Notes under the pieces: model-generated
Seen by the model: only the letters and a program-made list of their open reading frames with translations
Told to the model about the DNA's origin: nothing
The model's database searches: none
Translations under genes and position numbers: made by a program
Assembly: GCA_032718475.1 (NCBI GenBank)
Contig: JAUCBJ010009054.1
Span: forward strand, 1 to 39,223
Direction of reading: 5' to 3'
Length of the DNA stretch: 39,223 nt
Origin: Nemertoderma westbladi
Lineage: Eukaryota; Xenacoelomorpha; Nemertodermatida; Nemertodermatidae
Shown: positions 37,585 through 39,223 of the stretch, piece after piece
How positions within the stretch are numbered: position 1 is the first letter of the stretch
How the letters are laid out: the number at the start of each line of letters is the position of its first letter

Positions 37585-37742
37585 ATGACTGTAACCGAAT
37601 GAAAAGGCCAACTTGTTTGATATGATAATAATTATTCATTAAAATTATAATTATTTCACAATAACATACAAACACTTAATTAAATATCTTTCATGAAATG
37701 GCTATTTAATTTATTTCAAAATAAAATAAACATTATGCATGT

Positions 37743-38111
37743 TGTTCGCGCTTTTGAAGACTGTGGAAATAGCTCGCCCTCTAGCGGCTAGATTCCCTCT
37801 TCCCTATATATAAGAATTTCTATACCATTATACATCAGTCAGGAGTCAGTAGTACGGTAGGACAGTCAGCAGTGTACCGTAACTCACTGCTGTGCCCAAT
37901 ATTTTTCGTACCACATATCATTAACTGTCATATACTTCACACGTTTCAGTGTTTAGATATTATTATACATACTTCTGTTTTGTATTTTACTCTTTATCTG
38001 TTATTCTCTATAACATGCCGAGCGTGTGCAGACAGGCAGAGGTGCGTCAGCGATCAATATTACCATAACTCAGTCAATCACACGTTAACACCGTACTTCC
38101 GGACTGGATAG
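37743..38111 (+). mobile_element. Possible LTR or promoter-like fragment
   Basis: The first 13 bases, TGTTCGCGCTTTT, are identical to the start of the probable solo LTR at 27943, after which the two diverge. A CCCTCTAGCGG word and a TATA box TATATATAAG (37805-37814) follow, with a plausible start region about 30 bp downstream at ATCAGTCAGGAG. No 3' TG...CA partner end and no 5-bp duplication were found. It may instead be a host promoter, and the short frame at 37872-38111 has no recognisable product. Confidence 0.3.
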
Positions 38112-38305
38112 CGGGTGTGATCGTCACAGTACGAAAAATTAAAAAAAAAAAAACACCGACAGCCGGGCAGTCGGTAGTAGATAAGTACCGGTACCGGTAG
38201 CAGGTAGGCTGGCAGGTTGTTTCTCTAAAGTAAGTTACCGGTCAGCCGGTAGCAGGCTGTTTGCTATTATTATTAAGCCAGCTACCAGCATTGCCAGGTA
38301 TCAGG

Positions 38306-39125
38306 TAGGGTTCGACCGGAGCAATTTTTTTTGCCGGAGCCGGGTACCGGACCGGAGCAACCTAAATGTGCCGGAGCCGGGGCCGGAGCCGGACCGGAGA
38401 AACATTGTTTGTTATTTAGCCTTGAGTTTGCCGTAATTAATTTTGCAGATAGCTCAGGCAGTCAGGGGGGGGGGGGGGGGGGGGCTCTTTACTGCTTTAC
38501 ATAATCAATTAACGGACTGACGGATATCTATCTGTCTATCTAGTACGGTAGTAATAGCATAGATCTACAGACTGACAGACCTATACCTGTATAGGCCTAC
38601 TGATATAATATAATCTATATTATATATACGGTCATTCGGGTACTGCCTGACAGCTGGACAGCCTGGCCGATGTACTAGCTAACTGGCAGACTGGATTGGA
38701 ATGGAACTAATTCTGTTACTGCAGTACTGGCTGACTGGTAGCAATTAAAGTCAGGTCTTGTAGTCTTGGATAAGTGGAAGACTGTCAGACTCATAGGCCT
38801 ACAGCTGTACAGCGAAAGACAGTCAGACAACAGGACAATGCAACAGCAATAGGCAGATAGGCCTACAGTGTTTAGCCTACGGCCATACCGTAATACAGTC
38901 GGCACTCAGCAGTACAGTCTGCCAGTAGACGTTGATCAGTTCGCAGACGGACGTCCGGTGTCTGAGCTGTATGTTTGCCTTGCCTATCCATGTAGCTATG
39001 CATCGTGCAGCACAAATACTTTTTGCCGGAGCTCCTGCACCTAATTTGACCGGAGCCGGACCGGAGCCGGACATGCCAAGTCCGGCCGGAGCCGGAGCCG
39101 GAGCCGGAGCTCCGGTCGAACCCTA
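38306..39125. mobile_element. 820-bp hAT-like non-autonomous transposon
   Basis: The ends are perfect 17-bp inverted repeats, TAGGGTTCGACCGGAGC. A perfect 8-bp target-site duplication GTATCAGG flanks the element at 38298-38305 and 39126-39133. The 8-bp duplication and TAGGG-type termini fit the hAT superfamily. Both subterminal regions carry clustered GCCGGAGCCGG and GACCGGAGC words, typical of transposase-binding repeats. The interior has a 20-G run (38465-38484) and only short frames without a hAT dimerisation or DDE motif, so it is non-autonomous. Confidence 0.88.
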
Positions 39126-39223
39126 GTATCAGGTAGGCCTATTATGTATTGCAGTATTGGATTACAGTACTGCCTGACTGCAGTATTATCGTAAAGGCTG
39201 AAAGGCAAAAGGCGTAGGCTATC

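Noticed and set aside
37363-37611. Gly-Pro-Lys-Arg-rich minus-strand frame
   Set aside because: It is a translation of the 14-bp GGACGTTTCGGCCC minisatellite and the Mutator-like element end.

Overview
This is a metazoan nuclear genomic window. It contains one spliced gene with six coding exons and GT-AG introns, one intronless gene, several small transposons and a very large tandem array. The two recognisable genes are RSPH14 (a ciliary/flagellar radial-spoke protein) and PRIMPOL (a primase-polymerase), which points to an animal with motile cilia or sperm. The style of the non-coding DNA (AT-rich, full of the palindromic words AGGCCT and ACCGGT) suggests a marine invertebrate, perhaps a deuterostome. 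The species cannot be fixed from the sequence alone.

Layout. 1-1822: non-coding DNA with a 59-bp tandem repeat at the left edge and a possible membrane-protein exon on the minus strand (about 1451-1682, weak). 1823-24316: a 22.5-kb array of a 37/39-bp repeat with multi-kilobase higher-order duplications and a 100-N assembly gap. 24318-26006: AT-rich intergenic DNA with two possible element remnants. 26007-31651: RSPH14 on the plus strand. Introns 3 and 5 each open with a minisatellite whose unit contains the 5' splice site. Intron 3 also carries a probable solo LTR inserted into its minisatellite, and intron 4 carries a head-to-head pair of tRNA-derived elements. 31652-32584: convergent intergenic spacer with two long G tracts. 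32585-34187: PRIMPOL on the minus strand in one uninterrupted reading frame. 34188-39223: a transposon-rich region with a 19-bp minisatellite and three terminal-inverted-repeat elements, each flanked by a target-site duplication: a 569-bp MITE, a 976-bp Mutator-like element beside an older relative, and an 820-bp hAT-like element.

The two genes converge (about 0.93 kb between stop codons) and have unrelated functions. There is no operon, CRISPR array or bacterial system here. The most unusual features are the tandemly multiplied splice donors in RSPH14, the hairpin-capable satellite with an open 13-residue frame, and the well-preserved insertion signatures of several mobile elements.
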